A stretch of DNA of 64,000 bases from UBA10103 sp964437185 (GCA_964437185.1 CAYTFU010000003.1:39540-103539), one strand, 5' to 3'; positions 49,023 to 57,425 are shown, counted from the stretch's first letter. The notes: a model not told the origin generated them from the sequence alone. Program-made: numbers and translations.

Positions 49023-49720
49023 CACGCACCTTTATTTTGCACGGCTGGACATATCAAACTGACACATGGCAGCCAGCGCTCACGATGCTTCGTGATCGCG
49101 GATTCGACGTAGAGTTTCTCAACATCCCCGGCCTTACTGACACGATGGAACTGATACCCGCTTCAGGCTGGACGCTCGACGATTACGTCGAGTGGTTAGG
49201 CAAAAAAACTGAGGCGTACCCCAAAGTCATTCTTATCGGCCATTCAAATGGTGGCCGCATATCAATGGCGTTTGCTGCACGGTATCAAGAAAAAGTAGAG
49301 CGACTCGTTCTTGAAGACAGCGCAGGAATTCCTGCACGCGGTCGGCGCGCACTCAAGCGCGATCTGTTTCGAGTCATTGCAAAACTCGGAGGCCTTGTCA
49401 GCAAATCGCAATTTCTGAGAAAACTTCTTCACAAAATTGCGCGTGAAAACGACTATCAGAATGCAACGCCGGAGATGCGCAAGACCATGGTGAATCTTGG
49501 ATCAGTGGATTTCACACCCATCTTCGAGAAGATTAAAGCGCCCACGCTTGTCATCTGGGGCGAAAACGATACGACGACACCCCTCTCTGCCGGAATGGAG
49601 ATCCACAAACAAATCGTCGGTTCGCGTATGACGATCGTAAAAGGCGCTCGCCATTCGCCGCACATTACGCACACTAGTGAGTTTGTCGATCTGGTCGAGA
49701 GAGAACTTTCACAGACATGA
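49019..49720 (+). CDS. Alpha/beta hydrolase
   Basis: In the 233-residue protein, FILHGWTYQTDTW gives the oxyanion region. GHSNGGRIS is the nucleophile elbow (Ser), WGENDTTTPLSAG holds the acid, and GARHSPHIT the His. It is coupled by 4-bp overlaps to the MurF-like gene before and the aminotransferase-FemAB gene after, so it probably acts in the same wall-related pathway, for example as a peptidase, esterase or thioesterase. Confidence 0.85.
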   Translation: MTRTFILHGWTYQTDTWQPALTMLRDRGFDVEFLNIPGLTDTMELIPASGWTLDDYVEWLGKKTEAYPKVILIGHSNGGRISMAFAARYQEKVERLVLEDSAGIPARGRRALKRDLFRVIAKLGGLVSKSQFLRKLLHKIARENDYQNATPEMRKTMVNLGSVDFTPIFEKIKAPTLVIWGENDTTTPLSAGMEIHKQIVGSRMTIVKGARHSPHITHTSEFVDLVERELSQT

Positions 49721-51957
49721 ATATTTTTAACTCCCTCGGCTCGAACTACACGTTTGGTTTTGCGTTGCGTGCGCTCTTATCGCGAGACGGGGCGAGCGCT
49801 CGGGACGAACTTCAAACCTACCTCGAATCCCGCTACGGTGGCACTGCGACACTCACATACAAGGGCCGCGAGGCGCTATATCTTGCCGCATCGACGCTCC
49901 CCGAGGGGGCAATTGCGATACAGGGCTATACATGCCTCGCCGTCTACGAAGCGATTATCGAAAGCGGTCACGCCGTGCATTACCTCGACACCCCTGAAAA
50001 CGGGCTCAATTTTTCTCCCGCCACTCTTCAATCTGCTCTTGAGGCCAATCCCAATATCCGCGGCGTCGTGATTCAAAATACGATCGGGGCCTCCTGCGAC
50101 ATTCAGACGATTAAAAAATTGTGCGGTAAGTACGGCGTCGCCCTCATCGAGGATCTCGCACACTCTATCGGCGCACGCTACGCATCGGGCGAAGAGGCAG
50201 GTACGGTGGGCGACATGGCGATTCTCTCCTTTAGTCAGGACAAAGTGGTGGATGCTGTCTCAGGAGGCGCGCTCATTGTCCGCAATCAAAAATATGAGAC
50301 CGCTTCAATACACTTTGCGCGTGTATCTGTGTTGCAACAGCTCAAAGACAGAATCTATCCTGTTCTCACTTGGAAAATACGGACCGCGTATCGCATGCAT
50401 GTGGGCAAGGCCGTTCACGGTATCGCCCGCGCGCTTCGATTACTCTCATCTCCTTTCGGCAAACATTCCGCGCGATTCGTGCGCGCGCTTCCCGGATGGT
50501 ATTGCGCGAATATCCTAAGACAGTTCCAGGTCCTGGATAATACTGCCAGACATCGACGCGAAGTTGCCGCCACCTATGCCCGAATTCTCGATAAGCACTT
50601 ACTCTTTTCGTACGACATCCCACATTCAGCAAATCTTCGCTTTCCCATTCACACACACGATCGCGACAGTCTTATTCGATTTCTTAAGGCGCGCGGCGTT
50701 CATATCTCCGACATCTGGTACGACGCGCCAATCGCTCCCGAAAAGTACATGCGCCGAACGGAGTACAAAGGCCAGTGTCCTCATGCTGAGAGGATTTCAG
50801 AAATGATGCTCAATCTCCCAACGCACGTCAACGTCTCGATGGCAGACGCAGAAGCGATAGCAAATGCAGTAAACGAGTGGCACAAGAATCAGAGCGCGAA
50901 GGGGCTCGTGGTGAGATCAGTAAACGACGAGACTGAGTGGGAGAAATTCATGAGCGATACTCGACCCCACAGCTTCCTCCACTCGTGGAAATGGGGGGAG
51001 CACAATGAAGACACCGGCGCTCGCGTGTTTCGAATTGGCGCATACCAAAATGACACACTCATCGGCGTCGCGCTTCTCATTAAGGTCGCGGCACGTCGAG
51101 GCGCTTTCCTGCTCTGTCCGCATGGGCCAGTTACCCTTACCTCGCGAACTCGCGACGTCCTCCCGCTCATCCTTGAGCGCGCTGAGGATATTGCAAAACG
51201 CGAGCGCTGCGACTTTGTGCGCATCTGCCCGATTTCGCCCGGAGCGCCAGAAAACGCCGCGACGTACAGGAGCCTCGGCTTCCGCGACGCCCCAATACAT
51301 ATGCATCCAGAGCTCTCGTGGATGCTCGATATTACTAAATCTGAGGACGATCTGCTGCGCGAGATGCGCAAAACGACACGATACCTTGTCAAAAAAATGG
51401 AGAAACCCGTCCTGACGACAAACATCGTTCAGGAGGGCAAGGAAGGGGTGGAGATTTCGCAAAGTACCAACCCTGATGACATCGAAAAATTCTGGACGGT
51501 TTATGAGGCTACGGTCCAACGCCAGCACTTTACGCCATTCAGTAAAGAAAGTTTGCGTAAAGAATTTGAACTGTTTGCAAAAGATAATCAAGCAGCTTTT
51601 TTCTTTGGTACCTATCAAGGTGAGATCGTCGCGGCGGCGATTATTATCTTCTACAACGGCCAGGCTTTCTACCATCACTCTGGCTCCATCCACAAAACCA
51701 AAGATATCAACGCCTCATACCTCCTCCAGTGGCGCGTCATCCAGGAGGCCAAGCGCCGCGGCTGCACACTCTACAATTTCTGGGGCATTTCCCCCGAGAA
51801 TCGTCCCAACCATCCCTGGGCCGGCCTTTCGCTTTTCAAAAAAGGTTTCGGCGGCTTCGCCGAAGAATATTTGCACGCCCAAGACAAACCACTCACAAAA
51901 AAATATTGGTTGAATTATGCAGTGGAGTCGACGAGGAGGATCAAACGTGGTCTCTAG
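49717..51957 (+). CDS. DegT/DnrJ-type aminotransferase fused to a FemAB-like aminoacyltransferase
   Basis: Residues 1-390 of 746 form a PLP fold: TYKGREALYLA, QGYTCLAVYEAI, IEDLAHSIGA with Asp146, and SFSQDKVVDAVSGGALIV with the Schiff-base Lys176. Residues about 400-746 are FemAB-like: ETEWEKFMSDTRPHSFLHSWKWGEHNE, MRKTTRYLVKKMEK, YHHSGSIHKTKDINASYLLQWRVIQEAKRRGCTLYNFWGI, FKKGFGGFAEEYL. FemAB proteins add amino acids from tRNA to the lipid II peptide. The fusion could make an amino compound and attach it to wall precursor. It is the third gene of a coupled operon. Confidence 0.88.
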   Translation: MNIFNSLGSNYTFGFALRALLSRDGASARDELQTYLESRYGGTATLTYKGREALYLAASTLPEGAIAIQGYTCLAVYEAIIESGHAVHYLDTPENGLNFSPATLQSALEANPNIRGVVIQNTIGASCDIQTIKKLCGKYGVALIEDLAHSIGARYASGEEAGTVGDMAILSFSQDKVVDAVSGGALIVRNQKYETASIHFARVSVLQQLKDRIYPVLTWKIRTAYRMHVGKAVHGIARALRLLSSPFGKHSARFVRALPGWYCANILRQFQVLDNTARHRREVAATYARILDKHLLFSYDIPHSANLRFPIHTHDRDSLIRFLKARGVHISDIWYDAPIAPEKYMRRTEYKGQCPHAERISEMMLNLPTHVNVSMADAEAIANAVNEWHKNQSAKGLVVRSVNDETEWEKFMSDTRPHSFLHSWKWGEHNEDTGARVFRIGAYQNDTLIGVALLIKVAARRGAFLLCPHGPVTLTSRTRDVLPLILERAEDIAKRERCDFVRICPISPGAPENAATYRSLGFRDAPIHMHPELSWMLDITKSEDDLLREMRKTTRYLVKKMEKPVLTTNIVQEGKEGVEISQSTNPDDIEKFWTVYEATVQRQHFTPFSKESLRKEFELFAKDNQAAFFFGTYQGEIVAAAIIIFYNGQAFYHHSGSIHKTKDINASYLLQWRVIQEAKRRGCTLYNFWGISPENRPNHPWAGLSLFKKGFGGFAEEYLHAQDKPLTKKYWLNYAVESTRRIKRGL

Positions 51958-51986
51958 GCCAGTAGGTCACGACAGCAAAAAGCAGG

Positions 51987-52014
51987 GACCGCCCCAATCT
52001 CAATTGGGGCGGTC
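51987..52014. terminator. Bidirectional intrinsic terminator
   Basis: GACCGCCCCAAT pairs perfectly with ATTGGGGCGGTC around CTCA. T-rich tails follow on both strands, ending the FemAB operon (+) and the small gene at 52024 (-). Confidence 0.88.
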
Positions 52015-52023
52015 TTTGCGCTC

Positions 52024-52236
52024 TCATATCTCAATATCCTCCCCATGGCTGACAAGGACGATGGGGACACCGCTCCCACGAGCAATCATCGCGGCGCACG
52101 CGCGCCGAATTGCAGCGAGACGCTTGACCTTCCGATGATCCGAAAGGGCTAACAACTTATCGCGGCCATCTTTAATGACCATTTCCAACAAATCGAATTG
52201 GGCGTGCAGCTTCGCAAGTCGATGCGCCATATTCAT
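52024..52236 (-). CDS. Small helical protein with strong Shine-Dalgarno
   Basis: The 70-residue protein (AHRLAKLHAQFDLLEMVIKDGRDKLLAL, VKRLAAIRRACAAMIARG) is mostly helical and basic in the middle, and I do not recognise it. GGAGG lies seven bases before the ATG. A promoter at 52271-52299 and a terminator complete the unit. Confidence 0.6.
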   Translation of the reverse strand: MNMAHRLAKLHAQFDLLEMVIKDGRDKLLALSDHRKVKRLAAIRRACAAMIARGSGVPIVLVSHGEDIEI

Positions 52237-52270
52237 GGTATTTCCTCCATTTCTCTGATTTTCTCACGTT

Positions 52271-52299
52271 ATGATATAACATTGGACTTCTGTGCGCAA
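52271..52299 (-). promoter_or_regulatory. Promoter of the small helical gene
   Basis: On the minus strand TTGCGC (52294-52299), a 17-bp spacer and TATCAT (52271-52276). Confidence 0.6.
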
Positions 52300-52354
52300 T
52301 AATCGTCGCTGAGGCGACCACCATTATTCCTCGGCGCACGCAAGAATTCCTATT

Positions 52355-52456
52355 TCAAAACGATCGCGAATCACGAGTCTTGTACCATCGCTTCGCTGCC
52401 TCAGGCCAAAGCACCGTGAGAGGATGTGCTGTGCAGTCGTTCGGGCGGGCGGGGCA
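52355..52456 (-). pseudogene. Remnant of a second endonuclease III 3' end
   Basis: Read on the minus strand this gives 33 codons, CPARPNDCTAHPLTVLWPEAAKRW and nine more residues, then a stop. It matches the C-terminus of the intact Nth protein (195-218) at 18 of 24 positions. No upstream part of nth is attached. The RelBE-like pair lies between this remnant and the intact gene. Confidence 0.8.
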
Positions 52457-52510
52457 GATCGAGACAGCAGATTGAGATTGCTTTCTAGCGTCGTTCCTAT
52501 ATGATTACAG

Positions 52511-52555
52511 TACAAACGGCTTCGGCCTGCCCCCGCTCAAAAGGCGGGGGAAAAC
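52511..52555. repeat. Composite intergenic repeat, copy C (hairpin part)
   Basis: ACAAACGGCTTCGGCCT is followed by CCCCGC-TCAAAA-GGCGGGG. It matches the second half of copies A and B near 0.9 and 1.8 kb and, like them, lies beside a toxin-antitoxin gene. Confidence 0.55.
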
Positions 52556-52607
52556 AATTAGAGGTTCGGAAAACGACAAGGGGAAGGGTTTATGCTACAG
52601 TGCCGTT

Positions 52608-52844
52608 ATGGCCACATTGACCATACCGCGAAAATTTGCAGCAAAAGATGACCTCGTTGTCCTTCCGCGTAAGGAGTATGAATCATTGTTACGCACCGCA
52701 AAAGCGCGCGCGAAAGCGGAGCCGCTTAAAAAGCTACCTGCGTGGTTGCGTAAGAGCCTCAAGGATATGGAGGAGGGCAGAGGCGCTGGACCGTTTTCTA
52801 CGGTTGAGGAACTGATGACTGACCTCAACGGACCTGGAAAATGA
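52608..52844 (+). CDS. Antitoxin of a RelBE-like pair
   Basis: The 78-residue protein starts MATLTIPRKFAAKDDLVVLPRKEYESLLR, an AbrB/Phd-like strand-helix opening. It then has helices and an acidic Gly-rich end. TACAGT preceded by TGC (52596-52601) lies six bases before the ATG, so the mRNA is probably leaderless. Its stop overlaps the toxin ATG by 4 bp. Confidence 0.8.
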   Translation: MATLTIPRKFAAKDDLVVLPRKEYESLLRTAKARAKAEPLKKLPAWLRKSLKDMEEGRGAGPFSTVEELMTDLNGPGK

Positions 52845-53086
52845 AATACGAACGAACGTTTTACTTTAAACGGTCGTACAGGAGATTGCCCACGGAGGCA
52901 CAGAGAGCATTTGAAAAACAGATCAGATTTTTGTTGCTGGATATCAGGCACCCGTCACTCCGCGCTAAGAAATATGACGAGGCCGCTGGTATCTGGCAAG
53001 CGCGCGTTACCAAAAGCGTGCGCTTTTACTTTCGTATCGAAGGCGATACGTATTGGCTCCTAAACATCCGTAAACATTCCGATTGA
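52841..53086 (+). CDS. RelE-family toxin
   Basis: The 81-residue protein (FKRSYRRLPTEAQRAFEKQIRFLLLDIRHPSLRAKKYDE, WQARVTKSVRFYFRIEGDTYWLLNIRKHSD) has the RelE/YafQ-like fold order, with basic residues and the C-terminal His-x-Asp region. It should cleave mRNA at the ribosome. The stop lies 3 bp from the convergent nth stop. Confidence 0.88.
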   Translation: MKYERTFYFKRSYRRLPTEAQRAFEKQIRFLLLDIRHPSLRAKKYDEAAGIWQARVTKSVRFYFRIEGDTYWLLNIRKHSD

Positions 53087-53089
53087 TTT

Positions 53090-53758
53090 TTAGCTCGCCC
53101 TCGGCCACCGTATGGCTGCTTTGGGCCAGAGTTTGGTGAGGGGGTGAGAAGCACAATCGTGAGGGCGGGCGGGGCAGAGGTAGCGGCCGTAGAGGACGAG
53201 GCCGTTGTTTACATATTTCCAATCTTTTTTTGGCACAAGCGACTCGAGGTCTTTTGAGATTTTCGTGAGATCTTCGTTGTCGCTGAGGTCGAATCTTTTC
53301 GCGAATCTTTTTACATGCGTGTCGGTCGGTATCCCCTCCCACGTATCAAATAGTTCTCCTGCCACAACATTCGCCGTTTTGTACGCTACTCCATGAAGTG
53401 TCACAAGATCGGAGATTTTGCTCGGTACCTTACCTCCAAATTCTTTCTCGACCTTCTGTGCTGTCGCGATGATCGCCTTTGCTTTATTGCGAAAAAAGGT
53501 GACCGACGAAATTTCTTTCTCAAAATCTTTCGGTTTAGCCCGAGCAAAGTCGAGGGCAGTTTTGTATTTATTAAAAAGTTTATCTGTCACACGATTCACC
53601 ACCTTATCCGTACACTGCGCCGACATAACGACCGCGACCAGAAATTGAAAGGGCGTTGTGTACGTAAGCTCACTCTTGGGCACCGGGTACGCTCGTTTGA
53701 GATACGCAACTATTTTACGAGCCCTCGCCTTTCGCTCTGTAAACTTTTTTGGCGTCAC
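53090..53758 (-). CDS. nth: Endonuclease III with incomplete iron-sulfur motif
   Basis: The 222-residue protein has TPFQFLVAVVMSAQCTDKVVN, FFRNKAKAI, the helix-hairpin-helix LHGVAYKTANVV with the catalytic Lys, and GIPTDTHVKRF with the catalytic Asp. The C-terminal cluster should read CxxxxxxCxxCxxxxxC, but here it is Cys195, Cys202, His205 and Trp211, so the [4Fe-4S] cluster is probably missing or different. It removes oxidised pyrimidines. The start overlaps the Gmad2 gene stop by 4 bp. Confidence 0.93.
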   Translation of the reverse strand: MTPKKFTERKARARKIVAYLKRAYPVPKSELTYTTPFQFLVAVVMSAQCTDKVVNRVTDKLFNKYKTALDFARAKPKDFEKEISSVTFFRNKAKAIIATAQKVEKEFGGKVPSKISDLVTLHGVAYKTANVVAGELFDTWEGIPTDTHVKRFAKRFDLSDNEDLTKISKDLESLVPKKDWKYVNNGLVLYGRYLCPARPHDCASHPLTKLWPKAAIRWPRAS

Positions 53759-54258
53759 TGGATTACAATCGGCACTTCAAGCGCATCGTCGTTCTCCGGA
53801 AGACCGGAGGGATTATCTCGCAACAGAACGAGCGTGGCGGGACCGGAGTAACCTGAACTGATAGTAATACTTGAGGTGAACGTCACCTGATCAGTCGTCA
53901 TCCACTCACCCTGCGCTTGCGCAATCGCCTGTCCGATTTTGTTGTTGTCTTTGTCACGCACTTGAATAGGAAAAGACGCTTCAAAAAACCAGTTGCCAGG
54001 TGCACTGCCGGCGACCACAAAGGTTTTGCCAACCGTCGAGCCCGCCTTCGGCGACGTGACCGATACCTTCGTATGCAATGGAGCAAGTCCTGTCGGGGTC
54101 GGGGTCTTAGTCACAGGATTTGGGGAGGCGGGTGCTGATCTCTCTGAATCCACGGTAGGAGCTGAAGCAGGAGTCGGCACCACAAAAAGAGCCACCGCAA
54201 GGACGACAATCAAAATGGTCAGCGTTATAAGCACACCCCAGGCAATACGCGTGTTCAT
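53755..54258 (-). CDS. Exported Gmad2 immunoglobulin-like protein
   Basis: The 167-residue product has a membrane anchor or signal (about 5-28), a Pro/Thr/Ser linker, and a Gmad2 domain: VSVTSPKAGSTVGKTFVVAGSAPGNWFFEASFPIQVRD, AQAQGEWMTTDQVTFTSSI and LVLLRDNPSGLPENDDALEVPI. Such domains occur on surface proteins; the partner is unknown. TATACT (54265-54270, minus) lies six bases before the ATG. It is translationally coupled to nth. Confidence 0.85.
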   Translation of the reverse strand: MNTRIAWGVLITLTILIVVLAVALFVVPTPASAPTVDSERSAPASPNPVTKTPTPTGLAPLHTKVSVTSPKAGSTVGKTFVVAGSAPGNWFFEASFPIQVRDKDNNKIGQAIAQAQGEWMTTDQVTFTSSITISSGYSGPATLVLLRDNPSGLPENDDALEVPIVIQ

Positions 54259-54294
54259 AGGGCCAGTATACGCAAACGGGTGGCTGGTGCGCAA

Positions 54295-55242
54295 CTAGAG
54301 TTCGGAAATGATCTTGGCTATTTTCTCAGAATCGTGGCGAGCCTGGTCGGTCTTTGAGGTAAAGTCTCCGGCAATTACATTTTCCGCATACTGCGACAGC
54401 GCGTCATCACAGACCATGGGCGACTTCTTCTCGCTCTCGTATGCCGAGAGCACTTCGGGCGAAAAAGTGCCCGTGTTGCCTATTACGTAATCAAATTTCT
54501 TGAGGCCGCTGTAGCGCAAGAGATCTTGGACCATATCTGAACATGAGAAATTTTGCGTCTCTCCCCATTTGGTCATGAGATTGCATACCGCAATTTTCTT
54601 AGCACCACTCTTTGCAAGCGCTTCCTTCATGCCGCCCACTACGAGTGTCGGTACGATCGAGGAATACAAATCACCTGGACCAATGACAATGAGATCTGCC
54701 TCGAGAATTGCTTTCTCCGTCTCTTCGTAGAGGCGCGCCGGCGGATCGAGGAACACATCTTTTATGCGAAGATTGCCGTCGTGCTTGGGCACATCAATGT
54801 TGGTCTCGCCGACTATCACTTCGCCATTTTCCAATTTCGCATTCACGTGTGCCCGATCGAGAGAAACAGGAAGAATCGTACCCTTGATCCCCAAAAGTTC
54901 GGAAGCTTTACGTATCCCCTCTACCTCGCCTCCGTAGATCGACGAAAGAGCGACGAGAAAAAGATTCCCGAAACTATGTTTGTGGAGCGTACTACCCTCC
55001 TTCTCAAATCGAAATTCGAAGAGCTTTCTTAAAATATCCACCTGCTTTTCGTCGGCAAGGGCGAGAAGCCCGCGCCGAACATCGCCGGTCGAGACGAGCC
55101 CAAACTCGTCGCGCAAGACACCCGTCGAGCCGCCTGAATCAAATGAAGTAAACACCGCTGTTATGTCGAGATCAAATGCCTTAAGGCCGCGTAGAAGAGT
55201 GTATCCCCCGCTTCCGCCCCCAATGCGTACGACTCTCTTCAT
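54295..55242 (-). CDS. yvcK: YvcK/GlmR-like UDP-sugar-binding regulator
   Basis: The 315-residue protein has VVRIGGGSGGYTLLRGLK, VFTSFDSGGSTGVLRDEFG, GDVRRGLLAL, FGNLFLVALSSIYGG, IVIGPGDLYSSIVPTLVV and the NLMTKWGETQNFSCSDMV region, all diagnostic of the YvcK/CofD-like fold. In Firmicutes it binds UDP-GlcNAc and stimulates GlmS, an interesting link to glmS at 60-62 kb. ATG 55242 is preferred to an upstream TTG. Confidence 0.93.
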   Translation of the reverse strand: MKRVVRIGGGSGGYTLLRGLKAFDLDITAVFTSFDSGGSTGVLRDEFGLVSTGDVRRGLLALADEKQVDILRKLFEFRFEKEGSTLHKHSFGNLFLVALSSIYGGEVEGIRKASELLGIKGTILPVSLDRAHVNAKLENGEVIVGETNIDVPKHDGNLRIKDVFLDPPARLYEETEKAILEADLIVIGPGDLYSSIVPTLVVGGMKEALAKSGAKKIAVCNLMTKWGETQNFSCSDMVQDLLRYSGLKKFDYVIGNTGTFSPEVLSAYESEKKSPMVCDDALSQYAENVIAGDFTSKTDQARHDSEKIAKIISEL

Positions 55243-55256
55243 AACTTCAGACAACT

Positions 55257-55829
55257 TTAACCCCGTACTCCAAACTTTGCTAGCTCTTTGAGTACCGCTT
55301 TCAGTGGAAATCCGGCGACGTTGTTGGGATCGCCTTTAATCCGTTGTATCAGTTTCGCACCACCTCCCTGTATTGCATACGCTCCCGCAGCATTCAGTGG
55401 TTCACCCGTTTTTACATATTGATCAATTTCGGCCCGAGACAATTTCTTAAACGTTACGCTCGTCGACGCCGTTTTCATGATCTTCTTACCGGTTGCAACA
55501 TCAATGACGACAAAACCAGTCAGAAGCGCATGTGTCTCACCACTGAGCATCGCGAGCATTGCGTGCGCTTTCGGCGGCGTGCCCGGCTTCCCCAGCAACT
55601 TTCCTCGAAACACAGCAAAGGTGTCTGCTCCAATGACGATGCCCTCTTTGTGACGCGCGGCTACGGCAAGCGCTTTGCCGAGAGCGAGCCGCCGCGCGAG
55701 TACGCGCGGCGCGAGCTTTTGCGACATATCTTCCTCGAAGTCGCTCACTTCGACTCGAAACGGAATCCCCGTCGTTTTCAGTATTTTCTTCCGCCAAGGC
55801 GAGGCCGAGGCCAATATCACCGTTTTCAT
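55257..55829 (-). CDS. maf: Maf-like nucleotide pyrophosphatase
   Basis: The 190-residue protein has ILASASPWRKKIL, ALGKALAVA, VIGADTFAVFRGKLLGKPGTPPKAHAML, TGFVVID and AGAYAIQGGGAKLIQRIKGDPNNVAGFPL, the Maf/YhdE pattern. It hydrolyses noncanonical or canonical NTPs and dTTP/UTP. It precedes yvcK by 14 bp. AATAGT with TGC before it lies seven bases before the ATG. Confidence 0.93.
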   Translation of the reverse strand: MKTVILASASPWRKKILKTTGIPFRVEVSDFEEDMSQKLAPRVLARRLALGKALAVAARHKEGIVIGADTFAVFRGKLLGKPGTPPKAHAMLAMLSGETHALLTGFVVIDVATGKKIMKTASTSVTFKKLSRAEIDQYVKTGEPLNAAGAYAIQGGGAKLIQRIKGDPNNVAGFPLKAVLKELAKFGVRG

Positions 55830-55886
55830 AGCGACTACTATTGCATACCAATAGCCTTACTGCTACCATGCCTGCACACACCCCAT

Positions 55887-55984
55887 ACGTATCAAGAGGT
55901 GAGGAGAGTTCCGGCTCTACGAATCACCAGCAACGTGTCCGCAAGGACAACGTGCTCCATCCGGCCCTAACGGGGAAGATGCTT
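55887..55984 (+). promoter_or_regulatory. SAM (S-box, SAM-I type) riboswitch upstream of metK
   Basis: P1 pairs GTATC (55889-55893) with GATGC (55978-55982). The core follows the SAM-I pattern: ATCAAGAGGTGAGGAG, GGCTCTACGAATCACC, AGCAAC, then GTGC-TCC-ATCC, GGCC, and AACGGGGAAGATG. A 9-bp hairpin (55995-56015, AATCTCCCT and complement) follows and may be the expression platform, but it lacks a T run. The target is S-adenosylmethionine synthetase, as expected for this riboswitch class. Confidence 0.82.
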
Positions 55985-56042
55985 CGATCGAAAGAATCTC
56001 CCTGCAAGGGAGATTAGTCATTATAGGTCTACAATAATTTTC

Positions 56043-57095
56043 ATGTTCCACTCACTCGAGCGTTATACGACGGAGTCCGTAACCTCCGGACATCCTGACA
56101 AAGTGTGCGATCAAATATCAGACGCTATTCTCGATGCGTGCCTTACGCAAGACCCTTCGAGCCGCGTTGCGGTCGAATCGTTTGGCAGTCATGGCACGCT
56201 CATGCTTGGCGGAGAAGTGAAAACAAAGGCAAAGGTCAATTTTGAAAAGATCGCGAAGTCTGTATACCGCGATATCGGCTACACCGACTCTCTAAAAATT
56301 CTCAACACCATCGCCAAACAGTCCCCTGATATCGCGATGGGCGTCGACACCGGCGGCGCGGGTGATCAGGGCATCATGTATGGCTACGCTACAAACGAGA
56401 CCAAGGAAATGCTTCCGCTCGGAGTCGTGCTCTCTCACGCGCTCGCGCGGCGTCTCGAAAAACTTCGCCGCGACGGCACGCTCAAGTGGCTGAAGCCCGA
56501 TGGAAAAACGCAGGTAACAATCGCAAACGGCAAAGTGATCACGGCGCTTTGCTCCACACAGCACGATAAGAAAGTTTCGCAGGAAGAAATACGCGCAGGG
56601 CTCATCAAGCACCTCTTCAAGCCAGTACTCGGCAAACTCGACGACATTGAAATCTTGGTCAACCCTACAGGACAGTTTATTCTCGGCGGCTTTACAGCAG
56701 ATGCGGGTCTTACTGGTCGCAAAATTATGGTCGACACATACGGTGGCGTGATGCCACACGGTGGAGGCGCATTCTCCGGCAAAGACGCTACCAAGGTGGA
56801 TCGTTCAGCAGCCTACATGTGCCGTTTTGTGGCAAAAAATCTTGTTGCGAATGGATATGCAAAAAAGGCGCTTGTCTCGGTCGCCTACGCAATAGGTCGC
56901 ATTGAGCCCGTGATGGTGGAGGCATTCGACGAACACGGAAAAAATCTCACCAAGATCGTAAACGATAACTTCGACTTCCGACCGCTCGCGATTATCGATC
57001 GCCTCCAACTTCGCAAGCCCGTCTTCCGCGACACAGCCGCCTACGGTCACTTCGGCGTTGCTGGGAGATCTTGGGAGAAGGTAATCAAGATCTAG
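56043..57095 (+). CDS. metK: S-adenosylmethionine synthetase
   Basis: The 350-residue protein has TTESVTSGHPDKVCDQISDAILD, GGAGDQGIMYGYATNE, FILGGFTADAGLTGRKIMVDTYGG, and HGGGAFSGKDATKVDRSAAY, all MetK catalytic motifs. At 350 residues it is slightly shorter than the usual 380-400. It makes SAM from methionine and ATP. A SAM riboswitch precedes it, and TACAAT (56030-56035) ends seven bases before the ATG, giving a possible second, leaderless promoter that escapes the riboswitch. Confidence 0.97.
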   Translation: MFHSLERYTTESVTSGHPDKVCDQISDAILDACLTQDPSSRVAVESFGSHGTLMLGGEVKTKAKVNFEKIAKSVYRDIGYTDSLKILNTIAKQSPDIAMGVDTGGAGDQGIMYGYATNETKEMLPLGVVLSHALARRLEKLRRDGTLKWLKPDGKTQVTIANGKVITALCSTQHDKKVSQEEIRAGLIKHLFKPVLGKLDDIEILVNPTGQFILGGFTADAGLTGRKIMVDTYGGVMPHGGGAFSGKDATKVDRSAAYMCRFVAKNLVANGYAKKALVSVAYAIGRIEPVMVEAFDEHGKNLTKIVNDNFDFRPLAIIDRLQLRKPVFRDTAAYGHFGVAGRSWEKVIKI

Positions 57096-57101
57096 CAAGT
57101 C

Positions 57102-57425
57102 CTAGGGACGCAGCTCAACACCTGTTTTCTTTGCAATTTCTTTGAACCAGCGTTCGTGACGAGCGAGTTGTATGCTGATCGCCGCATACTCCATAAGGAG
57201 ATCGTCGGTCGACTTCTTAAGTCCATCGATCCCCTTCACAAGAAGCCGCGCAGTCTCGTTGTTGCTATCAAACTTGTCGGATACTTCCTCGTGAAATGCG
57301 ACGAACTCCTTCTGCGTAACCATTGCATCAATCAGACGATCAAGCTTTGCATCCAAAGACTGGAGCGTGGCCACGCCGCCCGCTCGCTTGTTTCCCTTAA
57401 CGGGTGTCCGAACTGACTTTCTCAT
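57102..57425 (-). CDS. Coiled-coil protein of unknown function
   Basis: The 107-residue protein has a basic start (RKSVRTPVKGNKRAGG) followed by long amphipathic helices (LQSLDAKLDRLIDAMVTQKEFVAFHEEV, ARLLVKGIDGLKKSTDDLLMEYAAI). It has no catalytic motif. TATACT (57432-57437, minus) lies six bases before the ATG. It converges with metK, 6 bp from its stop. Confidence 0.65.
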   Translation of the reverse strand: MRKSVRTPVKGNKRAGGVATLQSLDAKLDRLIDAMVTQKEFVAFHEEVSDKFDSNNETARLLVKGIDGLKKSTDDLLMEYAAISIQLARHERWFKEIAKKTGVELRP

